This document shows, piece after piece, positions 1 through 11,417 of a stretch of 64,000 nucleotides of DNA (positions are counted from its first letter, which is position 1; each line of letters starts with the position of its first letter). The translations under genes and the position numbers were made by a program. The stretch spans positions 1,860,001-1,924,000 of the forward strand of contig OZ234499.1 in the NCBI GenBank assembly GCA_965153455.1, written 5' to 3'. The notes beneath the pieces were generated by a model. It made no database searches. It saw only the letters and a program-made list of their open reading frames with translations, and was not told where the DNA came from. The DNA is from Sphagnum compactum (lineage: Eukaryota > Bryophyta > Sphagnopsida > Sphagnales).

Positions 1-2519
1 TAAAGAGGTCAAACTTCACAAGACCTCTTGAAAAAAGTTATGAAAATTATGATTTATATTCATGCATGCATATCCTATGCAATATTACAACATGTTTTTT
101 TAACAAAAAAAGATCTTTTGCAAATGTCCCTCCAACATGTTTAATTTTATTTGATAACTTTTATTTCTTATTGTGCACATCAAGAAATTAACAACTTGAA
201 TACATTTTAAAAATAGGTCAAGGTTTTTTAGATGCACCTCAGCCAAGGGTTTTGTTCCATGAAGAATGACAAAATCCCAAGGTGTGAAAGCACCTTGCGC
301 AAATGAGTTTTGTAATCTGGATTCGTTTTTTTCAAATTAGAATTGCGAAACACTTGAAGATCGTGCTTGCCCTCCTTGATGACACAAATGATGCCATTAC
401 TTTCTCCATCAAACACTTCCCATTTATTTCCCGAACAAATTATTTATATCAATACAACATGATATTCTATTGTCAACTTGACAACATTTGAAAGAAACAC
501 AAATATATATATCCAAAGGCAACAACTATTAAAAGCTTATGTTACATTCCATAGGTATAGTTACATATATATACTCTTCCCCTTCTAGACTTAGGTTCTA
601 CTTGGTTGTGGTGTTAACTTCCAAGGGAAATCACGAGTGCCAAAACTTGTTTTCAAATTAAAGACATGAAATTGGACTGCATTCCACCTGATCATGTAGC
701 GAGATTGAAGAACTAGGGTTGGTCGCAGTCTGATACATATGGTAATAAGCTTATGTGCTGCACCTTGGACCAGGTGACCTCTGAGGCCGCAGGCCCGTCG
801 TTGCGAAAATGTCTCAACGTTGCTTGTTCCCCACAAGGCTCATCCAAGGTAGCTAGCTGGGTTCTGCATAACCTGGGAAAGGACTGTTGGAAGTTCTTAG
901 CAGTTCTCGCCGCGAGTTGTATGTGTTGCTTCAGTTTTAGGGTTTAGGGTACGAGAGAAAAACTTTGTATCCTGCAATATGCTTTCTTTGCTGGTGTACT
1001 GTGTGGCTTAATTGACCCACTCATTGACGTAGCGGATGCACTAGCACTTAGCAACGTAATTTTCCTACCCTTCTCTGACGCCTTTCTTCTTTCTGTATCA
1101 CTTTGCGATGTCCACAACTAGTTGCAGCAGAACCCTTGAATAAAATGTTGACTTTTCTCAGATCACGTCAGAGATATAAATTTGTGCAAATGATGTTTGG
1201 GCTGCAGATAATTTCCAGGGGAAGTGTGCTCTGTTGACTCAAGGATTGTGGCAGTCCTGAGGTTCGAAAAAATATAGGTTGATGTGGTTGGGAATTATAA
1301 CAGGTAACTCTCTTTGCAAAACAGACTGCAGCTGCTTGTCATTCTGTTCATTCAAGCTGCTTCTACATAATCTTCGTGGCAAGCTGTGGAGTGCTCTAGT
1401 ACAGTAGTTTTGTTGAATTATATTATAAGATGTGTCTGACTGTTATAGGGGCACTTTGAATGTGTCCCATTTCAGTTGTTTCAGGAGGTGTTCAGGGGCT
1501 CATGTTCATCACGACGGTCACATGAATGCAAGTTCAAGAATGATATATCATATTTGCTCAATACTGATCAAAGTCATGACCGTTGAGTGAGCGGGGATGA
1601 GCATAGTTTTGCAAGCGTGCAGCTGGACCAGAAGGTGGCAGTTCATGTGGTGTTGATAGAAAGCAACCAGCTGCCACATCTAGATTGTGAGATGGCTGTT
1701 GCATCAGCTGGGTGAAGAATCATCACTTGAGCGAGACAGCTGAAAACCAAAGTCTTGCATCTGATCATCTAAGTACTGCAATCTGTTGCTCAACCTGGCC
1801 TGAAGGTATCCATAGCTCACACTAGTCATCTCATGTTGATTCGGAAATGGATTGATATGTTGAGCAGAAATTGACAAAATAGATTTGTACGCAAATACTT
1901 GGGCATGTCATTTTAATGTGGAGAGGATGGTAGAGTGTGGTAAATTAACAAAATAGGTTGATCACCACTGCAGTCATCTGCAAACCTAGTAGTTGCTGCT
2001 GGTTCATAGTCGGTATTACACAGTTTATGACGTTCAATTTTGGATATTGCTGCATAGCATTGAACCTTTTGTGAGATGTAAAGATGTAAAGTGCATGAAC
2101 CAAGCACAAGTGTTATATGGGCACCTGTTTCTCTGCATATATTAAGCAAAGTGATTGTAATAACAAACTCACTAGTATGTTGCAATATTTGCAGCCATCA
2201 ACAATCCTACACTGCAGCCAGAGCTTATGTTGAGGGACGGAGCTTGATATTTGTGAGGAAATGGAAGGCCTAGGGAGTATTCCCAAAATAAGTGCTCTGC
2301 AAGTTGGTGATGTTTCAAAGCCAGAAAGAGCATGGGGTCTGGTAGTAGTGACACAGCTGGAAAACAGAGTAGCAAACTGTCTCATCAGTACTGGGATTTC
2401 AGGAAAGTCACTACCACAATGAATTCTCTAGGCAACCAACGAAAGGAGGCAGTCAGTCAGGGAAATAGGTCCAAGCAAGACACAATTGCATCACAAATAG
2501 GACTGCTCATCTTTACAAG
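1..2519. other. no supported gene
   Basis: AT-rich DNA followed, from about 560, by sequence of more average composition. Open frames are short, overlap on both strands and show no domain I recognise. A telomere-like TTTAGGGT motif lies near 945. This stretch could hold upstream exons or promoter sequence of the LRR pseudogene that begins near 2520, but I see no splice-linked coding signal. Confidence 0.5.
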
Positions 2520-3622
2520 ATGGAATTCTTCTTGGAGAGGGTGGTCCTTGGTGCAGAGGGAACAGTGACTGATAAAGTTGGTGCCGATGACTTTATCTCT
2601 TCCCTAAATGTGCCCTCTGAGATCAAGGCTAGACACTGTTCTTTCTCAAGAACCAGCACAGGTGCTAAATGGGATGAGGATATCTTCAAGGCTATAGATG
2701 CCATTGGTAAATGCCATAACTTGGAGAAACTGACAATAGTGGGAGGGTGGAGCTTGAACATCTCGAGCGGCTATGCCAAAGTGTGCAAACAAGCAAAGTG
2801 GGGCATTTGGAGGTGAATATGAATATGTTATATGGTAGTCATACAACAATGACTACTGTATGCAAAATGGTCTAATCACAATCTCAACACTTGACGTTCT
2901 GCGGGTCTCTTGGTTTTTTGGACTCTATGGCTGTTTCCCTGGGGTCAATGTTGGCTAAGAATTCAACCCTTGAGCATCTTGATCTCGGAGACTTTTCGAT
3001 GAGCCCAAATGGAATAGAGGCGTTACTTCGTCCTCTTACTGGTGCTGAAGGACAACTACCTGTAAACACATCCCTAAAGCACATTCTGGTTCCAAGTGTG
3101 TCTAAGGACAAAATTGGACATAGAGTGGCTAAAGCTGTCGCAGCCATGTTGACCTCAAATAAGACTCTTACTCATTTGAACCTTGTGGGGTATGTTTTTT
3201 CAGAACCATCAGATATGTGCATGGTTTTACAGTCCTTGAGGACAAATGAGACTCTACAGACACTTAACTTCGTTGGTTGCTGCTCACGTTTTGAATGGGG
3301 GGAGGATGTCTTTATTGAGATGCTGCAATTTGCACAAGGAAACTCTTCTTTGAAAAGTATTGAACTATTGATGGCGCAATTTGAGGAAGGACCTATAGAA
3401 GCTGTAAAGGCGCAATTGGCAGCAAATGCAATCAAAACGTCTGGAACAAATGTGGAAAACCTAAGAGAGAAGGCTTTGCACAACCCAATGAGGCCACAAT
3501 TTTTGGTTGAAATTGAGGTTCCACAAGAGATCCTAGAGTGCAGGCCATGTGATTCACTTGAAATTGGCCTTGATAATTTGCAGGTGAGTGCCTGTGAATC
3601 AAATCCAGAACAAGGTTTTTAG
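2520..3622 (+). pseudogene. leucine-rich-repeat protein fragment, copy 1 (broken)
   Basis: The frames encode ribonuclease-inhibitor-like LRRs: repeats of the form NSTLEHLDLGDF, NTSLKHILVPS, NKTLTHLNLVGY, NETLQTLNFVGC and NSSLKSIELL, spaced roughly 28-35 residues apart. Such LRRs form a curved binding surface and are common in NLR- or ROCO-like plant proteins; no NB-ARC or kinase domain is present here. Compared with copy 2 downstream, copy 1 has lost one base between 2741 and 2782 and has an in-frame TAA at 2873-2875, so it cannot make one product unless an intron hides both defects. The frame is open from 2876 to 3622 (about 249 codons). A CAG|GTGAGT donor at 3581/3582 suggests the original gene went on into a further exon that I cannot find. 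No promoter or start is clear. The LRR call is firm; the parent family is not. Confidence 0.7.
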
Positions 3623-4020
3623 ACTTTGAAACTGCAATTAAAATGAATCAATTAAAACTTTGAAAAGCAATTAAGATTAAATTAAATTAAATTAAAATGA
3701 AATTCATTTTACAGCATTTTAATAATCTCATAGATGTCTTGTTTGCATGATCTTTCATAGTTGTTAGCATTTGTGATTTTTCCTTGAACTTTTAATTGAT
3801 TGGAGCCATAGGATCAATTCCAAAAGCATTCAAAGACAATATTGGATAATCCTTAAGTTTCAAATTTCATTTTACAAAAACTTGTAGGTTACTCCTGTAA
3901 ATGGCTAATTTCACGGAACATGCTACATTACAGGAAAATTAAGTCTTGCAAAATACTACATCAATTGCAAATGATCGTTCACAATTCTGCTTGCGGAATG
4001 TTGTACTTGGAACATCAACA

Positions 4021-4090
4021 TCGGCAATTGATTCAGTAACTTTGGATATTGATGATCGGCAATTGATTCAGTAACTTTGGATATTGATGA
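4021..4090 (+). repeat. perfect 35-bp tandem duplication
   Basis: Two identical 35-bp units, 4021-4055 and 4056-4090, each beginning TCGGCAATTGATTC. The duplication lies at the 5' edge of the second LRR copy and is not a multiple of three, so it shifts frame there. Identity of the units implies a recent event. Confidence 0.95.
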
Positions 4091-4490
4091 TCTTCTCTCC
4101 ACGTTAAATATGCCCTGTGCATTCAGTGCTATAGACTGGAATTTCCAATTGGCAAGGTCATATTCTGCTCTAGACAGAAAATAGCGCTTGAAAGCCATAG
4201 ATGCCATTGGTAGATGCCAAAGCTTGAAGCAATTGACAATATCTGGAAAATTGGATTTTGAACAAATCCAACAATTATGCAAAAGCCTGCAAGCTACCCA
4301 GGTTGAGTACTTGGAGTTGTGCATCTTAGGGCTTTGTTTTACACGATTGACTATCATATGTGAATCGCTAGTGGTAATTCTGAGTCTCAAACACTTCAAG
4401 TTCATTGATAAAACCATGAAAGCCTCTGTAGGTGCTATATTTGGGTCAATGCTAGCTAAGAATTCAACCCTTGAACATCTAGAGTTGTAA
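4057..4490 (+). pseudogene. leucine-rich-repeat protein fragment, copy 2 (truncated)
   Basis: A second copy of the start of the LRR gene at 2520, about 1.5 kb downstream in the same orientation. Shared landmarks in order are DDLLSTLNMP (copy 1: DDFISSLNVP), KAIDAIGRCQSLKQLTI (copy 1: KAIDAIGKCHNLEKLTI) and GSMLAKNSTLEHLEL (copy 1: GSMLAKNSTLEHLDL). It carries an in-frame TAG at 4182-4184 just before KAIDAIG, and stops at 4488-4490 where copy 1 continues into more repeats. It keeps the base that copy 1 lost near 2760, so the two copies were broken independently. A tandem duplicate followed by decay is the simplest reading. Confidence 0.65.
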
Positions 4491-7400
4491 AGACGCAAGT
4501 GGATTGGGTTCACCTATTTTTGTGGTGTAATGGTTGTAACTCAATGTATAGTAGCTTGTATTGTGCCTACAATAGTTTGACATCCCCATTGTATTCATGT
4601 GAAATGATGTAATTGAATGTTGAAGCTTCAAATGATTTTATGGTCCCAACCAATGCCTGAGGAGTGCCAAAGGAGGCAATGTCCGAAGAATATTCAACCT
4701 AGATAACATGGAAGGCTTTGAGAAGCAGATCGTGAGCATCATGGAAACAGTCAAAAGCAATGGCAACCCCAACAACCATCATTATCATGGAGACCTGCAA
4801 GAGCAAACCAGTCCCAACCAACACCTGTGGACTAAGGACAGTCACAAGCAGCACCTGACCAACAATCAGATACAAGAAACTTGCCAAAAAATTTACCACA
4901 ATTACAGCCACAACAACAATAAGAACAACTGCAAATGGTGTGTCATTTGTTTGGTACCTTGTGTGAAGATCAATGAACTTTTGATTACATATTGTTTTGA
5001 TTACCGTTGATTGTTTAGTTATTATCAAATCGCCATTGTCATCTTAGGCCATCACCAAGGAGGGCAATTTTCCTCCAATAGCAATAATAAACTTTGCCAC
5101 AAAACACAAGGGAAACAAGATTGGCAAAAGCTTATTGCATCCTAAACCATAGGAAACATGCCTTTGCTCACCAACAATTTTCTTGCACATCCTTACAACA
5201 TGTAATGTTGAGTTTGCAACAGGGACTTGGAGTGGCCATAATGCAAACTGCTAGTGCACCTATGTCACAGATTGTTTTGGATACCCCATTGCCATGTAAC
5301 AAGACCAGTTCCCAAAGGAAAAGTAGTGTGGTTACATTATAACAAAATGGGGTAAGTCTCTATTGTTCATGATATGTTTTCTTTGTGCTCTTGTACAATG
5401 GTGGCAGCCCTACATAAATAGAACCCCTTCTGAGCTGGAAATTTTAGTTTTGCACTGCTTACCTTCTTTTTCATTCTTTTTGTAGCAGATTCAAATGGTG
5501 AACATATTTCAATTCAATGTGGTTAATAGTTTGCAACCTGGCGGAGGGAGCAATGCAAAGAATGAAGTTGATCCTTTTCAGCTAAGTACTGCTAAATCTA
5601 TTACAACAAAGCGAGGAATTGCAACAAAGTGGTGGTAGTGGCAGTGGTTAGAGGCATGGTTCATACATGGTGTGCACTAAAACAACAACACATGGTAGGA
5701 GCAGTAAACAATAACTATTACAAGCACAGCAGGTGCAACAACATTCCTAAGCTCCTACAAAACCATGGACTTGGTAAGGTAAAACAAGTAAGTCCATTTA
5801 GAGTTTGGTTTTATTAACTATTGTAGGTACTAAGAATGTTAGGGAAAGTTTGAGGATGTTGTTGCATACAATATTGGGGATCATTTGAGTGCCTAGGGTT
5901 GATACTATTTATCCACTGCTCAACAAGGGTTATTTGTTGTGAGATTGTTTTGGTCCTAGTTTCAACGTTAAATGCATGTTTAATGGTTAGGCATGTGCAA
6001 GTGTTTGTAATTAGTAAATATGCATGGGTTTTTTGTGGCATTGCTGAGGAATATTTTTGAGTTTCTTTGTGAACAGCAATTGTAGCACCACCAACTTTCA
6101 TAGCAAAGGTAACTATAACAACATATTCATCAGTTGAAGGACTAGGCTGCCCAACTTCAGGTGTTTCATGCACAACAGGTCTATTGTTTATTTTCTTCAT
6201 GTTGTGTTTGTACGATTGAAAATGCTGAAACATGGTGTTTTGTGTTGTGGATTGTAAGTTGAATCGAAAATGCTATGTGGAATAAAAATCCTGGCAGGTA
6301 AAAGTTTAGTGTTTTTTGCTGGTCAATCCACACTTCAGGTTTCTTGACATCTGATGTCAATTGTGTGATGTACAAACAGTGCAATAGCAGATTGTAGATC
6401 TTGATCTAGCGTTGAAGGTTTGTTGCCTTCAAGCCAAACAGTAGGCTACAAGCAGGTAAGATTCTTGCTCCTAATTTCATTTCATTTTCTTGTGACCTAT
6501 TGCTATTTTGTTTTGAAATGTTTCTGATCCTCTTGGTTTGACTTGAGTTATGAATATTATTTTTTATTTGTTTACTGCCTCATGTCTAATTCATTGTTCC
6601 TGTACTTGTGGGCTGGTGTAGGAGCTCCAACATCCATCACATAAAGGATAAAGATTTTGTTGGCTAGTTCAAACTTAGCCAAAAGAAGTTTCACAAGTTC
6701 TACCAAAGTAGTTTCACTAGTATTTGTAACTTCAAAAGTTTAATAGTAACATGTCAAAGCACCTTGGAATCTTGATTCAAGTAGTTGACAATGAACACAA
6801 AGGTGTCAAATCCAATTTGATTCATCCATAAGTTGAATGTGACAAAAGTTGTATCACATTGGGTTAAAGCAAGTAGGACATAATGATCCATGTGTATAAC
6901 AAGTACAAAAGGAATGTGTTTTTTGACAAATTATTTCTAGGTAAGGAAACAAACTTTACCATTTTGCCACAACTAAATGTCATATATAGCTAAGGACAAC
7001 TATAAATAATGGTTCATATATGTTCATAACAAATTGAACCAAATTTTCAATGAAGCACATTTGAAGGAGATTAGAAGTTTTATAAGGTTCAAAAAAAAGT
7101 TCAGAATTTTATGGCAAAAGGTGTAATTCTTTTGTGCTTCTTGTTCTTCTCATATCCAAGACCAAAAGCTTCATTTTCATTCTTGTCATATAGAGTATAT
7201 TTGGCATCAATGGCTTTGTGTTCATTGTCAATATGATTTCATTGAGTGGCCATGTCATGTTGGGGGTTGTAGGTGTTTAGGCACTTGTGTGAAATTAAAT
7301 AATGTCATTCAAACTTTAGACTTGTTTAGTGGGTTGGTAGACAATGCACCTTGTGATTTTGTGATGCCCCCACCATGATGCATTCAAGATGACTATTGAT

Positions 7401-8646
7401 GATAAAGAAGGCTCACATTACAATAATGCAATGATGTGTGAACCAAAGCTTTCAAGTTCACCTTCAATTGTTAGAATTGCATTTCTAAATTGTTTTTTCT
7501 TCTACAAAAAACACCTTCATTCACATTTCTAAAGTCTAAAACACCAAGTCTTTTATTTAAGTAGGATGTGTCTATCCATTCAACACTCCACAACTCATTA
7601 TTGGTGGCAAACTCCTCCACAAGTTCATTCATTTCACCATGAACCTAAACTCGACCTATAAACATTATTCCTAAACAAATTGAAAACTAAAAACATCCCA
7701 TAGGTTGACTCAAGATTGATGATTCACAATTCAAACATCATATTTCTCAACATGACTCGGGCAACTAGTGAACACCAAAACATAGTGACACCAACCACCA
7801 CATAACCAAAATGATAAACACAAATCAACATTCTATTAAAAAACTAATCTTCTTATATGAACTTGTGGATTATGAAGCTTAACTTGTAGAGGTCTTCGAA
7901 AGTTTTTTTCACCTTGGATCTTCGAAACTTTGTGATTTAACTTTTAGCTCTTACTAAACTTAAACAAGAAGACACAAAATGCACATAACACTTAACTAAA
8001 TATTTTAATGTTCAAATTTCAAGTTCAAAAATTGTAAAATAGCACCACATGTTGCCTTCAATTGTAATGTAGTTAGTTCCCACCATGATATAGAATAGAT
8101 GAAACTTACATCCTAAATACCAAATACTAATACAAGGGCAACAATGTTATGAGAAAAATGCATATGAATATGAATAAAGGTAGATGCAATCATACTACTA
8201 GTCGAATATGGTATGATTTGAAGAATTTTTTTTTCGCAAACCATAAAAACACAATTTCAATCACAAATTTTGCAATAGATTGGACCTAATTGGTTAAATA
8301 TTTTCATATTCATATTGATAATTAGGTTGATACTCGAGTTCAACATATACCCCAATCCACATTGGTTATTACATACATTATGTGATGAAAATGTTAATAT
8401 TGTGTGTATAGATTTGCATTAATATCATTAATTTGTGTTAAATTTGCAAATCTTGTGTTATTCAAACTATCATGCAACTATCATGTGGGATTATGGGCAT
8501 TTGAGATGTTCAAGATGTCCCTCCATCTTATTAGTGGGCTAATTGAATGGGTTACTTAAATTCACCATCTTTCAACATTGAATTTGATTAAGTTTGATTT
8601 TGGATTAGGTTCAATATGCTAGGGTAGGTGGATGTCCTACATTTTG
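4491..8646. other. no supported gene; AT-rich intergenic DNA
   Basis: Short frames at 4708-5010 (Asn/Gln/His-rich), 5094-5342 and 5814-6233 (minus) have no recognisable domain and no convincing splice-linked partners. From 6400 to 8640 the DNA is strongly AT-rich without long frames. It may contain old transposon relics. I see no RNA gene. Confidence 0.5.
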
Positions 8647-9160
8647 TTATAGTACACCAAGCATTTTTATAAATTTCCTTAGCTTGTCTGTACCTAAAGC
8701 CTTTGTGAAAATGTCAACAACTTGATTTTCAGTACTGACATGAATAAGGTTAATTTCTCTTGCTAGAACTTTTTCTCTAATAAAGTGGTAGTGCATCTCA
8801 ATGTGCTTGTCCTAGCATGATAGACCGGGTTGTTAGCAAGTAGTATGCTACTAATGTTATCACAATAAATGACAACAGGAGCATCCACCGACTATCCCAA
8901 ATCTGAGAGTAGTTTTTGTAACTAAACTATTTCACATGCAACAATTGTTGCGCCTCTGTATTCTACCTCTGTGCTTGATAGTGTAACTGTTGGTTGTTTC
9001 TTATTACTCCAACTAACAGCACCATTTCCAAAAGAAAACATGAAACCACTGGTTGATCTTCTATCTGAAACATTGCTAGCCCAATCAGCATCCGTGTATC
9101 CATGTATTTGTAACTGGCTCTTGGTTTCATAAAAAATTCCACACTGCAAAGTATGTTTTA
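8647..9160 (-). pseudogene. copia RT tail and RNase H fragment
   Basis: The minus-strand translation runs from the end of reverse transcriptase (GIFYETKSQLQ) into RNase H: HGYTDADWASN (catalytic Asp), DRRSTSGFMF, WSNKKQPTVTLSSTEVEYR (catalytic Glu), then CEIV, a stop codon near 8920, VIYCDNISSILLANNP (catalytic Asp), a one-base frameshift near 8815, HFIREKVLAREINLIHVST, DIFTKALGTDKLRKF and a natural stop at 8649-8647. In a live element this domain removes the RNA strand during reverse transcription. It has at least two in-frame stops and one frameshift. Confidence 0.85.
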
Positions 9161-9435
9161 TGTGTTCCTCTTCCTCTAGAGTTTCCTCGTCCACCTCCAT
9201 GAAGTTGACTTTCATGTTGATGATGTCCACCGTGTGAGCTTTCGTGTTAACCTCGAAATGAAGTTTTACCACCTCTACCTCTACCTCTACCTCTATTAGT
9301 ATTTGAGTAGAAAACACTTTCTTATGATCCTCCATTAGATGAAGTACCAATAATTCTCATCTCTTCACTTATAAATAGGGTTATCAAGTCTTCAAAATCA
9401 AAAAATGTTTCCCGAACTGCAATTGAAGTACGGAA

Positions 9436-9930
9436 TTAGCTATAGTATTTTCCAAGTCCATTCAAGGTCACGGCCACTAGATTTTCATCATTTATATGGG
9501 CTCCTATAGATGTAAAAACATCTGCAAGGTTTTTCACCTTTGTAGAATAGTCATTGATGTTCATCTTGTTTTTCTGTAGATTATGCAATTCTTGCTTGAG
9601 TTGCATTTTGCAAGCTTGTGTATTAGTGTTATACAACTTCACCAATGTATCCCAAGCTTGTTTGGGTGATTTTGCATCTTGAATATGCACAATCATGGAA
9701 TCAGACACACCAATACAAAACCAATACAAAAAGTTTCTAACTTTTTCATGCCAAGTTTTATTAGCTTGAATTTGTTGTTGTGTGGGGTTTTCCGGGAGAG
9801 GAGGTTTTTTCTCATCACCAGTTATGAACTCCCAATAACCTTTCCCCATCAAGAAATTCATAATCCTAAATTTTCACATTTGGAAATTTTTCTTGTCTAA
9901 TTTCTCAATTTGAGAAAGACTGTCTGCCAT
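9436..9930 (-). pseudogene. copia gag-like fragment
   Basis: Minus-strand frame starting MADSLSQIEKLDKKNF, the usual copia gag opening, then a TGA at 9876-9874 where a Trp is expected (QM-stop-KFRIMNFLMG). It continues through HEKVRNFLYWFCIG, IQDAKSPKQAWDTLVKLY and LKQELHNLQKNKMNINDY, typical of the UBN2/gag-polypeptide family that forms the particle shell. Beyond this frame, around 9200-9350, an alternative frame reads NRGRGRGRGGKTSFRG, the basic Arg/Gly tail of gag, out of frame with the part above. The tail then runs straight into the RT/RNase H fragment, marking the internal deletion. Confidence 0.85.
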
Positions 9931-11092
9931 CTCTTAAAACGACACTCAATGTCTTCTTGGGGTTTCACAAATGATTTGTTTCAAAAAATGATTTTATTTC
10001 CTTCCTTGGGTTTCTGTATGGACCTTGCATATGTATGTCTGTCTTGAATATTATACGAAATTTTATACCATACATAGGTTTGACATATATGTACGTATCT
10101 TGTATAATATTTTGGATGGTATTAAGTACATGATTACATACCAAACTTTTGTATGAAGGTCTTGATAATGTATTTGCGCTTCACAATCTTCAAACCCCTT
10201 CCTTCAAGTTCTCCCAAATTGTATTTGCTCCACTTCAAAATTCGTTTTGATGTTTTCTCAAGATAAACTTCTATCACATCAACTTTGCAAAGCTACTCCA
10301 CTCACATATGACCTTGGATTGTTTTGAGATTTTGGTAAAACGTGAAACATTATGACGACTACCATCTTTCAAAATTTCAACTCATTTAATTTCATAAAAT
10401 GAGAGATCTTGCTACTTCCTTGAAATCACTTCAAACTGGGACATGAACACAAAATGACTTACAATTCACTCTCAACACCTCCAAACTCCTTGAGATTTGG
10501 GGAGACACATTAAATATATGTCTTCTATATCTTCTCAAAATGTCAGTTCTATTGATGATGATCACAAAGAGTTATCACTTTTAAAAAAAACTGACTTCAA
10601 AACTGAGGCTAAAACTTTAGATACTTGGATCTCTCTCAATACATATCCAAATGACATGCAATTTCTCTCACATACATATTCCTTTATGATTTATTATGTC
10701 CCAAAATTGTAGATCCAAAAAAGCTCAAACGAAGGAGATATGACCAAAAAACCAAATATGGCACAAAGTCTTCAAAAGCTCATAACTCTCACAAAACATA
10801 TCTTTTTCTTTTCAAAATTTGAGAATAAAAGCGCCTTATAATCTTCTATAATCTCTCCAAGTTTCAATTTAATATCTTTTCACAATAGATTTAAATCTAG
10901 ATTTAAAGATCTGATTTTCACAACATTTGATATGTTGATCTCCTCTCACTTTTTTTTCTTCACATTCTTTCCTTTCCCCGTTTCTCTTTTGCACTTGACA
11001 AAATCCTATGATATTACTAGAAACTTTCAAGATCTAGTTTTAGAGACTTTCTAGTTCTAGATCTCTTTCAACCTTCTCACCAAACAACCTAA

Positions 11093-11104
11093 GTTCTGAT
11101 ACCA
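11093..11104 (-). other. primer-binding site, initiator tRNA-Met type
   Basis: On the minus strand TGGTATCAGAAC lies immediately downstream of the LTR end GTTAACA. It differs by one base from the usual plant copia site TGGTATCAGAGC, complementary to the initiator tRNA-Met 3' end. Its position next to the LTR fixes the element's orientation. Confidence 0.8.
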
Positions 11105-11417
11105 TGTTAACAAATAGGAGATCTAGTCAAGTATAAACATAAATATTTATTGAAAGGAAACTAAAACACGATGCTCACAACATGGAACATAACATCAAGA
11201 ACTCCTCAAGGTTCTTGTCACATGAAATACACAAACTTGTGCAATGAAGAAAAAAGAACCAAACCATCAACACCAAAGTATTTAACTAAAAGACCAAATC
11301 ACAAATAACCAAACTAATATAAGTAAAGAAAGTAATTCAACCTTGTGAAAGTAACCTAGTTACTTTCCTATTTTAATAACTAATGAAACCTAACTAGTTG
11401 AGCTTGAATTCTCAACA
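11105..11417 (-). mobile_element. 5' LTR of the copia element (about 313 bp)
   Basis: On the minus strand the LTR begins TGTTGAGAATTCAAG at 11417 and ends ATTTGTTAACA at 11105, directly abutting the primer-binding site. The TG...CA ends with the short inverted repeat TGTT/AACA are the hallmark of a retroviral-type LTR. The outer boundary is inferred from that pattern alone, because no second LTR is available for comparison. Confidence 0.65.

Larger units (their letters stand above)
8647..11417 (-). mobile_element. Ty1/copia LTR retrotransposon, internally deleted
   Basis: Read on the minus strand, the order is 5' LTR (11417-11105), primer-binding site (11104-11093), leader, gag (from the ATG at 9930-9928), a short RT tail, RNase H, and the pol stop at 8649-8647. 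Gag directly before RNase H is possible only if protease, integrase and most of reverse transcriptase were deleted. A matching 3' LTR beginning TGTTGAG was not found below 8646, so that end is lost or highly diverged. Stops and frameshifts show it is dead. The order gag then pol with RNase H last fits Ty1/copia. RNase H shows YTDADWASN, DRRSTSGF and SSTEVEYR, standard for plant copia elements. Confidence 0.85.
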
